Positions 8,305 through 17,339 of a stretch of 64,000 nt of DNA are shown piece after piece. The stretch spans positions 20,877 to 84,876 of the forward strand of contig CAXPPN010000016.1 in assembly GCA_964219345.1 (NCBI GenBank), given 5' to 3'. A program made the translations under genes and the position numbers. Source of the stretch: UBA3537 sp964219345. GTDB lineage: Bacteria > Bacteroidota > Bacteroidia > Flavobacteriales > Flavobacteriaceae. How positions within the stretch are numbered: the stretch's first letter is position 1; every line of letters starts with the position of its first letter. The notes below the pieces were generated by a model, which saw nothing but the letters and a program-made list of their open reading frames with translations, was not told where the DNA came from and searched no databases.

Positions 8305-9078
8305 ATGCAATTAAACCTAAAAAAACCCATTTGTTTCTTTGATTTAGAAACAACTGGCGTTAATATTACTACCGATAGGATTGTAGAGATTTCTATTTTA
8401 AAAGTTTTTCCAGACGGGAAAGAAGAAAAAAAAACATGGCTTGTCAATCCAGAAATGCCTATTCCTGCACAAGCCACTGCAGTACATGGAATTTCAGATG
8501 AAAAGGTAGCTAATGAGCCCACTTTTACAATGCTTGCCAATGAGATAAATACATGGGTAAAAGACGCTGATTTGGGTGGATTTAATTCAAACCGTTTTGA
8601 TATTCCAATTCTAGCTGAAGAAATGCTAAGAGCTGGTGTTGATTTTGACATGAAAAATAGAAAGTCTGTTGATGTTCAAACAATTTTTCATAAAATGGAG
8701 CAACGAACACTTACTGCAGCCTATAAATTTTATTGTGATAAAAATTTGGAAAATGCACATAGTGCAGAGGCCGATACCATAGCAACATATGAGGTGCTCA
8801 AAGCACAACTCGATAGATATGAAGATTTAGAAAACGACACCTCGTTTTTAGCTGAATTTAGCACACGTCAGAAATTTGCCGATTTTGCAGGTTTTATTAG
8901 ATATGATAAGGATGGTAACGAATGTTTTTCGTTTGGAAAACACAAAGGCAAAAAAGTAACCGAAATTCTTGAAATAGAACCAGGTTATTTTGGATGGCTA
9001 CTTAATGCAGATTTTCCATTGTACACCAAAAAAGTTTTAACAGCCATAAAACTTCGTGCGTTTAATCAGAAACTCTAA
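8305..9078 (+). CDS. DnaQ-like 3'-5' exonuclease with C-terminal DUF3820-like domain
   Basis: A 257-residue protein. The N-terminal part is a DEDDh exonuclease: Exo I has D13 and E15 in FFDLETTGVN, Exo II is in GGFNSNRFDIPIL, and Exo III is HSAEADTIATYEVL with the catalytic His and Asp. It probably degrades or proofreads 3' ends of DNA, in the manner of the Pol III epsilon family. The last 60 residues (FSFGKHKGKKVTEI, then GYFGWLLNADFP) match the small DUF3820-type module that often follows such exonucleases. It starts 4 nt after the E2 stop. The catalytic assignment is strong; its cellular role (replication proofreading or repair) is not shown. Confidence 0.88.
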   Translation: MQLNLKKPICFFDLETTGVNITTDRIVEISILKVFPDGKEEKKTWLVNPEMPIPAQATAVHGISDEKVANEPTFTMLANEINTWVKDADLGGFNSNRFDIPILAEEMLRAGVDFDMKNRKSVDVQTIFHKMEQRTLTAAYKFYCDKNLENAHSAEADTIATYEVLKAQLDRYEDLENDTSFLAEFSTRQKFADFAGFIRYDKDGNECFSFGKHKGKKVTEILEIEPGYFGWLLNADFPLYTKKVLTAIKLRAFNQKL

Positions 9079-9081
9079 TAC

Positions 9082-9693
9082 ATGAAACTGATTTGTATTG
9101 GTCGAAACTATAGCAATCACATTGCAGAGCTAAAAAATAAAAAACCAACTGAACCTGTGGTTTTTTTAAAGCCAGATACAGCCATATTACTCAAAAAACA
9201 ACCTTTTTTTATCCCTGATTTTTCCAAAAATGTACAACATGAAGTTGAGGTACTTGTAAAAATCAACAGAGTTGGAAAATATATTACTCCAGAGTTTGCA
9301 CATAAGTATTATGATCAAATTGGTTTAGGTATAGACTTTACAGCCCGAGATTTGCAACAAACATTGAAACAAAAAGGATTACCATGGGAAAAAGCAAAAG
9401 CGTTTGATGGTTCTGCAGTTATAGGAAAGTGGGTTTCTAAGCGTCAATTTGAAAACCTGAATAATATGTCATTTAGTTTAAAGAAAAATGATACCATTGT
9501 ACAATCTGGAAATACAAAAGATATGCTTTGGAATATTGATGGAATTATTTCGTATGTTTCACAATTTTTTACACTTAAAATCGGAGATATTATTTTTACA
9601 GGAACGCCTTCTGGAGTAGGTCCGGTTCAAGCCAATGATAGTCTTTCAGGCTACATCGAAAACGAAGAATTTTTCAATATAAAAGTCAAGTAA
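9082..9693 (+). CDS. Fumarylacetoacetate hydrolase family protein
   Basis: A 203-residue single-domain FAH-fold enzyme. The start MKLICIGRNYSNHIAEL and FLKPDTAIL are typical, and the metal ligands E54, E56 (HEVEVLVKI) and D85 (GIDFTARDL) can be seen, with FTGTPSGVGPV near the C-terminus. Members cleave or decarboxylate beta-diketo acids and 2-oxo acids such as oxaloacetate or acylpyruvates, using Mg2+. The short form resembles acylpyruvase/oxaloacetate decarboxylase (FAHD1-like) proteins. It starts 3 nt after the exonuclease stop and touches cinA. Exact substrate unknown. Confidence 0.88.
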   Translation: MKLICIGRNYSNHIAELKNKKPTEPVVFLKPDTAILLKKQPFFIPDFSKNVQHEVEVLVKINRVGKYITPEFAHKYYDQIGLGIDFTARDLQQTLKQKGLPWEKAKAFDGSAVIGKWVSKRQFENLNNMSFSLKKNDTIVQSGNTKDMLWNIDGIISYVSQFFTLKIGDIIFTGTPSGVGPVQANDSLSGYIENEEFFNIKVK

Positions 9694-10935
9694 ATGAATG
9701 CTGAAATCATTACAATCGGCGATGAAATTCTGATTGGTCAAATTGTTGATACCAATTCAGCATATATTTCAAAAGAGTTAAACAAAATTGGGGTTTCTGT
9801 TTTTCAAATTACTTCTATTAAAGATGATAAAAGCCATATTCTTGAGGCACTAGAAAATGCAGAAAAACATGCTGATTTGGTGATTCTTACAGGCGGGTTA
9901 GGCCCAACAAAAGATGACATCACAAAAAAAACATTAGCGGAGTATTTTGATGATACTTTGGTTCGAAACAAAGAAGTTACAGCACATATCAAACACATTT
10001 GGAAAACATACATAAAACAACCCCTTTTGCAGGTTAATTTGGATCAAGCATTAGTGCTTTCAAAAGCTAAAGTTTTGATGAATCAATCGGGTTCTGCACC
10101 AGGTATGTGGATAGAAAATAACGCCACAGTTTTTGTTTCGCTTCCAGGTGTACCATTTGAGATGAAAGCATTGATGCAAAATGAGGTTTTACCTCGACTT
10201 TCAGAGCAATTTAAATTACCTTTTATATTACACAAAACAGTGCTTACCTATGGACTGGGTGAAAGTGTCATTGCCGACCGGATTTCGGATTGGGAAAATA
10301 ATTTACCTAAAAATATAAAATTGGCCTACTTACCAAATCTAGGTCGTGTGCGTTTGCGATTATCATCAAAAGGATTTGACAAAGTATTGGTTTATGAATC
10401 AATCAATACAGAAATTGAAAAATTAGTACCACAAATTAGTGACGTTTTTGTAGGTTTTGAAGAAGATTCTTCAATTGAGCAAATTATTGGAAATCAATTG
10501 ATGAAGTCAAATACAACCTTAGCTGTAGCTGAGAGCTGTACAGGTGGACGAATTGGAGCACAGTTTACAGCAAATGCTGGAGCATCAGTTTATTTTAAAG
10601 GTGGAGTGATTGCATATAATACGACCATTAAAACTCAGATTTTGGGGGTTCAAAAAGATGTAATTAAAAAACATTCTGTCGTAAGTGTAGAGGTTGCTAA
10701 AGCAATGGCTTTGGGCGTTCAAAAATTGTTTAATTCAGATTATGCTGTGGCAACAACAGGTAATGCAGGTCCAACAAAAGGGGATTCTGATGCAGAAGTT
10801 GGAACGGTTTGTATTGCTATTGCAACACCTAAACATGTTTTTTCAAAGCAATTTACTTTCGGTAAACACCGAGAACGCATCACCACAAAAGCTGTGCATA
10901 TGGCATTAACTTTATTACAGAAAGAAATTTTTTAA
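9694..10935 (+). CDS. cinA: CinA-family protein (NMN deamidase / pyridine nucleotide salvage)
   Basis: A 413-residue two-domain protein. The N-terminal part (about 1-170) is a MoCF-biosynthesis-like domain (AEIITIGDEILIGQIVDTN, then LTGGLGPTKDD). The C-terminal part (about 255-413) is the CinA/PncC domain (LAVAESCTGGRIGAQFT, then VATTGNAGP), which converts nicotinamide mononucleotide to nicotinic acid mononucleotide in NAD recycling. The ATG directly follows the preceding TAA with no spacer, so the genes are tightly coupled. It ends the four-gene run; the rpmB promoter lies just downstream. The symbol cinA follows common annotation of the full-length two-domain form. Confidence 0.93.
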   Translation: MNAEIITIGDEILIGQIVDTNSAYISKELNKIGVSVFQITSIKDDKSHILEALENAEKHADLVILTGGLGPTKDDITKKTLAEYFDDTLVRNKEVTAHIKHIWKTYIKQPLLQVNLDQALVLSKAKVLMNQSGSAPGMWIENNATVFVSLPGVPFEMKALMQNEVLPRLSEQFKLPFILHKTVLTYGLGESVIADRISDWENNLPKNIKLAYLPNLGRVRLRLSSKGFDKVLVYESINTEIEKLVPQISDVFVGFEEDSSIEQIIGNQLMKSNTTLAVAESCTGGRIGAQFTANAGASVYFKGGVIAYNTTIKTQILGVQKDVIKKHSVVSVEVAKAMALGVQKLFNSDYAVATTGNAGPTKGDSDAEVGTVCIAIATPKHVFSKQFTFGKHRERITTKAVHMALTLLQKEIF

Positions 10936-10951
10936 AATTGACTTCATAAAA

Positions 10952-10982
10952 TTTGTGAACTTACAAAGAATTCGTATTTTTG
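10952..10982 (+). promoter_or_regulatory. Promoter of the rpmB-rpmG-DUF4295 operon
   Basis: TTTG at 10952-10955 and TATTTTTG at 10975-10982 are 19 nt apart, a textbook Bacteroidota promoter. The predicted leader before rpmB is about 35 nt. This is the best promoter match in the window. Confidence 0.7.
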
Positions 10983-11022
10983 CACCTCGTTTTGAAACAA
11001 CAAAACAATTAAATTAAAGATC

Positions 11023-11259
11023 ATGTCAAAAATTTGTGAACTTACAGGAAAAAAAGCAATGGTAGGAAATAACGTTTCCTTCTCTTTGAATAGAACAAAA
11101 CGCAAATTCAATGCAAATTTGGTGAAGAAGCGTTTTTATATCCCTGAAGAAGATAAGTGGGTAACGCTTAAGGTTTCAACATCTGCATTGAAAACGATCA
11201 ACAAGATTGGTATTAGCGCAGCTATCAAAGAAGCAAAGTCAAAAGGGTTTTTAAAATAA
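11023..11259 (+). CDS. rpmB: 50S ribosomal protein L28 (bL28)
   Basis: A 78-residue basic ribosomal protein. MSKICELTGKKAMVGNNVS and the following TKRKFNANLVKKRF are the conserved bL28 core, and the length is normal. It has no zinc-binding CxxC pairs, so it is the zinc-free form. It is the first gene of a three-gene ribosomal operon with L33 and DUF4295, the usual flavobacterial arrangement, driven by the strong promoter at 10952-10982. Confidence 0.97.
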   Translation: MSKICELTGKKAMVGNNVSFSLNRTKRKFNANLVKKRFYIPEEDKWVTLKVSTSALKTINKIGISAAIKEAKSKGFLK

Positions 11260-11281
11260 TTACACCAAAAAGTAAAGCATC

Positions 11282-11464
11282 ATGGCAAAGAAAGGAAATA
11301 GAGTTCAAGTGATTTTGGAATGTACTGAGCATAAAGCATCAGGACAGCCAGGAACGTCTCGATACATTACAACGAAGAACAAAAAGAACACACCAGACCG
11401 CATGGAAATTAAGAAATTTAATCCAATCCTAAAGCGCATGACGGTGCATAAAGAAATTAAATAA
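11282..11464 (+). CDS. rpmG: 50S ribosomal protein L33 (bL33)
   Basis: A 60-residue basic ribosomal protein. MAKKGNRVQVILECTEHK, RYITTKNKKNTPDR and the ending LKRMTVHKEIK are diagnostic of bL33. Only one cysteine remains, so it is the zinc-independent form. It lies 22 nt after rpmB and 38 nt before the DUF4295 gene. Confidence 0.97.
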   Translation: MAKKGNRVQVILECTEHKASGQPGTSRYITTKNKKNTPDRMEIKKFNPILKRMTVHKEIK

Positions 11465-11502
11465 TTAGGTTTAAACACAAACCACCAAGAAATACTTGAA
11501 TC

Positions 11503-11655
11503 ATGGCAAAGAAATCAGTAGCATCACTTCAAACAGGATCTAAACGTTTGACAAAAGCAATCAAAATGGTAAAGTCTCCAAAAACTGGTGCTTACACTTT
11601 TGTAGAGTCAATTATGTCTCCAGATAAAGTAAACGACTTCTTAAACAAGAAGTAA
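11503..11655 (+). CDS. DUF4295 small basic protein (candidate ribosomal protein bL38)
   Basis: A 50-residue, very basic protein beginning MAKKSVASLQTGSKRLTKA and ending KVNDFLNKK. This is the DUF4295 family, found throughout Bacteroidota next to rpmG. From memory, structural work on the Flavobacterium johnsoniae ribosome identified it as an extra large-subunit protein named bL38; I cannot check that here. Size, charge, the MAKK start shared with L33 and its place as third gene of the rpmB-rpmG operon all fit a ribosomal protein. A strong terminator follows 23 nt downstream. Confidence 0.9.
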   Translation: MAKKSVASLQTGSKRLTKAIKMVKSPKTGAYTFVESIMSPDKVNDFLNKK

Positions 11656-11677
11656 TAGTTCTAAAAATTTTAGAGTT

Positions 11678-11714
11678 AAAAGCTGCTTTTCTACAAAGCA
11701 GCTTTTATTTTTTT
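11678..11714 (+). terminator. Intrinsic terminator after the ribosomal operon
   Basis: AAAAGCTGCTTT (11678-11689) pairs perfectly with AAAGCAGCTTTT (11695-11706) around a 5-nt loop, followed by ATTTTTTT. It separates the ribosomal operon from ftsY. Confidence 0.9.
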
Positions 11715-11757
11715 AGTACCTTGCAAAAGACCAAATAAAGATAAAATAACAGCTAGT

Positions 11758-12711
11758 ATGAGTTTTTTTAAAAAGATATTTTCATCTGAAAAAAAAGCCA
11801 CTTTAGATAAGGGGCTTGAAAAATCTAAATCTAGTTTTTTTGACAAACTAGGAAAGGCCGTTGCAGGGAAATCCAAAGTTGATGATAGTGTATTGGACAA
11901 CCTAGAGGAAGTGTTAGTCACAAGTGATGTAGGAGTCAATACCACCCTAAAAATTATTGAGCGTATCGAAGCGCGTGTATCTCGCGATAAATATTTAGGA
12001 ACTGAGGAGTTGAATGTTATTCTTAGAGAAGAAATTGCAGCATTACTTTCGGAAACAAATTCAGGAGAAGCTTATGATTTTTCATCGCCCAAAACACAAA
12101 AACCTCATGTTATAATGGTTGTAGGTGTAAATGGTGCTGGAAAAACAACCACGATTGGAAAACTCGCATATCAATTCAAAAAACAAGGTTTAAATGTTGT
12201 ATTGGGTGCCGCTGATACTTTTAGAGCTGCCGCCATCGATCAATTACAAGTTTGGGCTAATCGTGTAGATATACCAATCGTAAAGCAATCTATGGGTAGC
12301 GATCCTGCCTCAGTGGCTTTTGATACACTGCAAAGTGCTGTTAGTTCCGATGCAGATGTTGTTATTATTGATACTGCTGGTCGATTACACAACAAGGTGA
12401 ATTTAATGAATGAATTGACCAAAATTAAACGTGTTATGCAAAAAGTAGTTCCAAATGCACCAAATGAAATTTTATTGGTTCTTGATGGTTCAACAGGTCA
12501 AAATGCTTTTGAACAAGCCAAAAAATTTACGGCTGCCACTGAAGTTAATGCATTGGCTGTCACTAAATTAGATGGCACAGCCAAAGGTGGAGTTGTTATT
12601 GGAATAAGTGATCAATTTCAAGTGCCTGTAAAGTATATAGGTGTTGGTGAAGGCATAGATGATTTGCAAGTTTTTAATAAATTCGAATTTGTAGATTCCT
12701 TTTTTAAATAA
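11758..12711 (+). CDS. ftsY: Signal recognition particle receptor FtsY
   Basis: A 317-residue GTPase that docks the SRP-ribosome complex at the membrane. It has a short charged N-terminal segment rather than the long acidic A domain of E. coli, then the four-helix N domain and the G domain. The GTPase motifs are GVNGAGKTTT (about 123-132), DTFRAAAIDQL, DTAGR and TKLDGTAKGG, followed by the GVGEGIDDLQVF closing motif typical of FtsY. An amidase lipoprotein gene starts 8 nt later and rimO follows, so the three may be one transcript. Confidence 0.97.
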   Translation: MSFFKKIFSSEKKATLDKGLEKSKSSFFDKLGKAVAGKSKVDDSVLDNLEEVLVTSDVGVNTTLKIIERIEARVSRDKYLGTEELNVILREEIAALLSETNSGEAYDFSSPKTQKPHVIMVVGVNGAGKTTTIGKLAYQFKKQGLNVVLGAADTFRAAAIDQLQVWANRVDIPIVKQSMGSDPASVAFDTLQSAVSSDADVVIIDTAGRLHNKVNLMNELTKIKRVMQKVVPNAPNEILLVLDGSTGQNAFEQAKKFTAATEVNALAVTKLDGTAKGGVVIGISDQFQVPVKYIGVGEGIDDLQVFNKFEFVDSFFK

Positions 12712-12719
12712 TTAGAGAC

Positions 12720-14330
12720 ATGAAAAATATTGCATTATTCTTTTTGATTAGTGTTGTTTTTGGATGTAAAAATGATGCTCAAAAAACAGAAAATAATCTA
12801 AGTGATATTTCTGAAAAATCTTTTCGAAAATTCAAAGTTGAAGATTCAAATTACATAAATTTAGAAGAACTCTGGGCACCATTTCAGGATCAACTTTCTA
12901 GTTTTTCTAAAGAAAAATATGAAGCCTTGAAACCTTTTATAATGAATCAGGATATTCCAACGCTACAACGCCATATTCAAAACAAAATACTTAGCTATGA
13001 GGCTTTGGTTACGTTTTATTTATACCGTATCAACTTATTAGATCGAGAAAATAAAAAATCGCTTAATTCTGTAATTTCATTAAATTCATCAATTATTGAA
13101 GAAGCTCGAGATAAAGACAAAAAGCGTCCAAAGAATTTATCAGTTAATTCAATTTATGGCATGCCTATTCTTTTGAAAGATAATATCAATGCTAAAGAAA
13201 TGGTAACTACTGCAGGTGCAGTAGCTTTGATGAAAAATACAACAGAAGATTCATTTTTAAGTCAACAATTAAAGTCTTCGGGCGCTCTTATTTTAGGAAA
13301 GGTAAATCTTAGTGAATGGGCCTATTTCTTTTGTGGCGATTGCCCAAGCGGCTATAGTGCTGTTGGTGGTCAAACATTTAATCCTTACGGAAGAAAAACA
13401 TTGGATACTGGAGGCTCAAGCTCTGGAAGTGCTGTAGCGGTAGCCGCCAATTTTTGTGCAGCCGCAATCGGTAGTGAAACATCTGGATCTATTTTGTCGC
13501 CTGCCAGTCAAAATGCTGGAGTTGGCCTAAAACCAACTATAGGAACTGTAAGCCGTAGTGGTATTATTCCCATTTCAAGCACATTAGACACGGCTGGGCC
13601 AATAACCAAAACAATTATTGATAATATTTTGGTTTTTAATGCAATTATTGGATACGACGATAAGGATTTTAAATCAACACCAACATCTAAAATTGATCTT
13701 AAAACAGTTTTAAACACCTCTTTTAAAGGAAAACGTTTTGGCGCCATCAAAGAATTATTGAATGATTCTCTTTACTCAAAGGCTATAAAATTATTAGAAA
13801 AACATGGTGCTGAAATCGTCATTGTTGAGCCAGAAAATGTCAATTTACCCAACTTTTTAAGGTTATTAAATCTAGATATGAAAGATGATTTGCCTTTGTA
13901 TTTTCAAAATCATGCAAATAAAAATATGACATTCAATGGCGTACAATCTATTATTGATTACAATATTTTAGATAGCATTCGTGCGCCATATGGTCAAAAA
14001 CTGTTTCATGGTATTGTAGAAGATTCAGCAACTCCAGAAGAATTTAGCACTATTAAATCAACCTTAAAAACAAATGGCAAAGCCTATTTCGATACAATGA
14101 TGACTACACATGAATTAGACGGTGTATTATCTGTAAACAATTATCATGCAGGCTATGCTGCAGTGGCAGAATATCCAGCCCTAACTGTTCCAATGGGGCT
14201 TAACAAAGAAAATGCTCCAATGGGACTTACATTTATTACAAAACCCTTTCAAGAAATACAACTTTACCAATGGGGATATCACTTCGAAAAAGTTGCTAAT
14301 AAACGACCTTTACCAAACCAGTACAACTAA
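12720..14330 (+). CDS. Exported amidase-signature enzyme (lipoprotein)
   Basis: A 536-residue protein of the amidase signature family. The N-terminus is a lipoprotein signal (FFLISVVFGC, C16 lipidated), so it acts in the periplasm or at the outer membrane. The Ser-Ser-Lys catalytic set is visible: K153 in LLKDNINAKE, the cis-Ser in GGSSSGSAVAVAA (about 231-243) and the nucleophile S257 in GSETSGSILSP. It probably hydrolyses an amide bond, for example in peptides or amidated sugars; the substrate is unknown. It is not GatA: it is exported and has no gatB or gatC nearby. It sits between ftsY and rimO with gaps of 8 nt on each side. Confidence 0.9.
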   Translation: MKNIALFFLISVVFGCKNDAQKTENNLSDISEKSFRKFKVEDSNYINLEELWAPFQDQLSSFSKEKYEALKPFIMNQDIPTLQRHIQNKILSYEALVTFYLYRINLLDRENKKSLNSVISLNSSIIEEARDKDKKRPKNLSVNSIYGMPILLKDNINAKEMVTTAGAVALMKNTTEDSFLSQQLKSSGALILGKVNLSEWAYFFCGDCPSGYSAVGGQTFNPYGRKTLDTGGSSSGSAVAVAANFCAAAIGSETSGSILSPASQNAGVGLKPTIGTVSRSGIIPISSTLDTAGPITKTIIDNILVFNAIIGYDDKDFKSTPTSKIDLKTVLNTSFKGKRFGAIKELLNDSLYSKAIKLLEKHGAEIVIVEPENVNLPNFLRLLNLDMKDDLPLYFQNHANKNMTFNGVQSIIDYNILDSIRAPYGQKLFHGIVEDSATPEEFSTIKSTLKTNGKAYFDTMMTTHELDGVLSVNNYHAGYAAVAEYPALTVPMGLNKENAPMGLTFITKPFQEIQLYQWGYHFEKVANKRPLPNQYN

Positions 14331-14338
14331 TTACTTTT

Positions 14339-15640
14339 ATGAGAACAAAATCACTCAAAAAAAATAAAATCAATGTTGTGACTTTGGGTTGTAGCAAAAA
14401 TGTATATGACAGTGAGGTGCTTATGGGGCAACTCAAAGCCAATGGCAAAGCAGTTGCACACGAAGATGAAGGTAATATTGTGGTCATCAACACCTGTGGA
14501 TTTATTGATAACGCTAAAGAAGAAAGTGTCAATACCATTTTAGATTTTGTTCAAAAAAAAGAAGCTGGTGATGTTGATAAAGTTTTTGTAACCGGCTGTT
14601 TAAGTGAACGTTATAAGCCCGATTTAGTTAAAGAAATTCCAAACGTAGATCAATATTTTGGAACTACAGAACTGCCTCAACTTTTAAAAGCATTGGGTGC
14701 AGATTATAAGCATGAACTTATTGGTGAGCGATTGACTACCACACCAAAAAATTATGCCTATTTAAAAATTGCTGAAGGCTGTGACCGTCCATGTAGCTTT
14801 TGTGCTATCCCTTTAATGCGTGGTAAGCACCGCTCAACACCTATAGAGGATCTAGTTGTTGAAGCCGAAAAATTAGCAGCAAATGGTGTTAAAGAATTGA
14901 TTTTAATTGCACAAGATTTAACCTATTACGGACTAGATTTATACAAAAAACGTAACCTTGCAGAGCTGCTAAAAGCTTTAGTAAAAGTTGAGGGTATAGA
15001 GTGGATTCGTTTGCACTATGCTTTTCCAACAGGCTTCCCAATGGATGTTTTGGAAGTGATGAAAAATGAACCAAAAATCTGCAATTATTTGGACATTCCA
15101 TTACAGCATATTTCAGATAAAATTTTGAAAAGTATGCGCCGTGGAACCACACAGGCAAAAACTACAAAATTACTGCAACAATTTCGTGAAGCAGTACCCA
15201 ATATGGCTATACGCACTACTTTGATTGTTGGTTATCCTGGTGAGACAGAAGAAGATTTTCAAACCCTAAAGCAATGGGTAGAAGCTATGCGATTTGAACG
15301 TTTGGGATGTTTTACCTATTCACATGAAGAAAACACACATGCCTACAATCTAGAGGACGATGTCCCACAAGAGATCAAACAAGCTCGTGCCAATGAAATT
15401 ATGGAATTGCAATCACAGATTTCTTGGGAATTAAATCAAGCCAAAATAGGACAAACTCTACGTGTTATTATCGATCGCAAAGAAGGCCAACATTTTGTAG
15501 GTCGTACTGAGTTTGATTCTCCAGATGTTGACAATGAGGTACTAATTGATGCTACAAAAGTATATCTCAAAACAGGAGAATACACAACAGTAACCATTAC
15601 TGATGCCGCTGACTTTGATTTGTATGCGGAAGTAGTGTAA
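14339..15640 (+). CDS. rimO: Ribosomal protein S12 methylthiotransferase RimO
   Basis: A 433-residue radical-SAM enzyme that adds a methylthio group to a conserved aspartate of ribosomal protein uS12. The N-terminal UPF0004 domain binds an auxiliary 4Fe-4S cluster with C18 (VVTLGCSKN) and Cys in INTCGF and TGCLSERY. The radical-SAM cluster motif CxxxCxxC is CDRPCSFC, and a TRAM domain closes the protein. The opening VTLGCSKNVYDSE and the CAIPLMRGKHRS block point to RimO rather than MiaB. It starts 8 nt after the amidase stop. Confidence 0.96.
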   Translation: MRTKSLKKNKINVVTLGCSKNVYDSEVLMGQLKANGKAVAHEDEGNIVVINTCGFIDNAKEESVNTILDFVQKKEAGDVDKVFVTGCLSERYKPDLVKEIPNVDQYFGTTELPQLLKALGADYKHELIGERLTTTPKNYAYLKIAEGCDRPCSFCAIPLMRGKHRSTPIEDLVVEAEKLAANGVKELILIAQDLTYYGLDLYKKRNLAELLKALVKVEGIEWIRLHYAFPTGFPMDVLEVMKNEPKICNYLDIPLQHISDKILKSMRRGTTQAKTTKLLQQFREAVPNMAIRTTLIVGYPGETEEDFQTLKQWVEAMRFERLGCFTYSHEENTHAYNLEDDVPQEIKQARANEIMELQSQISWELNQAKIGQTLRVIIDRKEGQHFVGRTEFDSPDVDNEVLIDATKVYLKTGEYTTVTITDAADFDLYAEVV

Positions 15641-15689
15641 TTTTTACCATAGAATTTATTCAATTATCTTTACAAAATAAAATTAACTT

Positions 15690-17288
15690 TTGTTAACTCC
15701 ATATTTTTCATACAAAACAACACAAACCTTGCCTCGACTTTTACAAGAAGTTTTAGGCAATAATCCTGAATTGGATAAATTTTACACGGCACCTACAACA
15801 CTAGAAAACTTCAGCTCTCAAATGACCACAAAATCTGCTCAATTTTCTATTGAAAATAGAACCGTTTTGGCAGATTGTTTACATCAGCAATACAATTCTC
15901 TAAACCCCAATACTTCAACTACAGCACGGATTGATAGTTTAAAAAACGTAACTACTTTTACAGTAACTACGGGGCATCAACTGAATCTAATGGGTGGGCC
16001 GTTATATTTTATTTACAAAATTATTACAGTCATTAATTTGGCTAAAACTTTAAAAGAAAAGTATCCAGAAAATGATTTTGTTCCTGTATTTTGGATGGCT
16101 ACTGAAGATCATGATTTTGAAGAAATTAATCATTTTTATTTTAGAGAAAATTACTTAGAATGGCAACACCAATCTGAAGGGCCTGTAGGTCGATTATCGA
16201 CTAAAGAATTAGTCGAATTTTTTAGTCAATTTTCAGCACATACGGGCGCTGATGAACATTCAGAAGTATTGACTGAATTGTTTAAAAATGCATATCTAAA
16301 ACAATATAATTTAGCTGATGCAACTCGAGCTTTAGTACATCAACTTTTTGGTAATGACGGACTTATCGTTGTTGATGGCGATGATGCAAACCTTAAGCGC
16401 TTGTTTATCCCTGTTATTAAAAATGAGCTTAAACATCAAATCGTTTTAAATGAAGTGACACAAACAAATTTGGCTCTAAAACAGATTAATTCAAATTTTA
16501 AAATTCAAGTCAATCCAAGACCACTTAATTTGTTTTACATCAAGAATAATTTAAGAGAACGTATTGAGTTAAACAACGGTATTTTTCGAGTGTTAAATAC
16601 AGAATTGAGTTGGAATTTAGAGGCGATTTTAAAAGAACTCGAAGCGCAACCCAAACGTTTTTCTCCAAATGTTTTGATGCGTCCATTGTATCAAGAAACG
16701 ATTTTACCAAATTTGTGTTATGTTGGTGGCGGTGGCGAACTTTCCTATTGGCTTCAACTCAAGTCGTGTTTTGACGCTTTTAATGTACCTTTTCCATTAC
16801 TATTGCATCGAAGTTCAGCAATAATTGTTACTAGTAAACAACACAAAAAACTACAAAAAGGAAATATTTCTTTTGAAGACTTGTTTTTGTCTTCAGAGGA
16901 ATTATCAACTAAAATTGCTAAAGCTCAAAGAGACTTGATCAATTTTTCGGATCAAAAACAACACTTAAAACAGCAATTTGAAAATCTTTATCGCATTGCA
17001 AAACAAACAGATGCTTCTTTTTTGGGTGCAGTTGCAGCACAGGAGAAAAAACAACTCAAAGGTTTGTCACATTTGGAAAAACGACTTTTGAAAGCCGAAA
17101 AACAAAAGCATAAAGCACAAATTGAACAAGCGCTATTGCTTCAATCTGCATTATTTCCTAATGGAAATTTACAAGAACGTGTTCTTAATTTTTCAACTTT
17201 TTATGCGATTTATGGCCATGATTTTATTGAAAAATTAAAATCAGATTTAAATCCTTTTCAACAAGGATTTGCTATAATTTCTTTATAA
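15690..17288 (+). CDS. bshC: Bacillithiol biosynthesis cysteine-adding enzyme BshC
   Basis: A 532-residue cytosolic enzyme that adds cysteine to glucosaminyl-malate in the last step of bacillithiol synthesis. The family blocks VTTGHQLNLMGGPLYF and PVFWMATEDHDFEEINHF are conserved, as is YVGGGGELSYWLQLK in the second half, and a coiled-coil region occupies roughly residues 385-480. The start is TTG at 15690: an in-frame stop lies two codons upstream and no ATG is available nearby. Bacillithiol genes are common in Flavobacteriaceae; bshA and bshB are not in this window. Confidence 0.93.
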   Translation: MLTPYFSYKTTQTLPRLLQEVLGNNPELDKFYTAPTTLENFSSQMTTKSAQFSIENRTVLADCLHQQYNSLNPNTSTTARIDSLKNVTTFTVTTGHQLNLMGGPLYFIYKIITVINLAKTLKEKYPENDFVPVFWMATEDHDFEEINHFYFRENYLEWQHQSEGPVGRLSTKELVEFFSQFSAHTGADEHSEVLTELFKNAYLKQYNLADATRALVHQLFGNDGLIVVDGDDANLKRLFIPVIKNELKHQIVLNEVTQTNLALKQINSNFKIQVNPRPLNLFYIKNNLRERIELNNGIFRVLNTELSWNLEAILKELEAQPKRFSPNVLMRPLYQETILPNLCYVGGGGELSYWLQLKSCFDAFNVPFPLLLHRSSAIIVTSKQHKKLQKGNISFEDLFLSSEELSTKIAKAQRDLINFSDQKQHLKQQFENLYRIAKQTDASFLGAVAAQEKKQLKGLSHLEKRLLKAEKQKHKAQIEQALLLQSALFPNGNLQERVLNFSTFYAIYGHDFIEKLKSDLNPFQQGFAIISL

Positions 17289-17302
17289 GTTTTTATAAAA
17301 AA

Positions 17303-17336
17303 TTGATTTAAAATTTAGAGATAAATAGTACTTTTG
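17303..17336 (+). promoter_or_regulatory. Promoter of guaA
   Basis: TTG at 17303-17305 and TACTTTTG at 17329-17336 are 23 nt apart, at the upper limit of the usual spacing. The -7 box ends only 3 nt before the guaA ATG (17340), so transcription would begin at or very near the start codon and the mRNA may be leaderless. Confidence 0.5.
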
Positions 17337-17339
17337 GGC

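Noticed and set aside
12720..14330. Amidase as GatA (aspartyl/glutamyl-tRNA amidotransferase)
   Set aside because: It has a lipoprotein signal and no gatB or gatC neighbours, so it is an exported amidase instead.
17334..17339. Two-codon upstream extension of guaA from a TTG
   Set aside because: The TTG overlaps the -7 box, and homologues begin at the following ATG.
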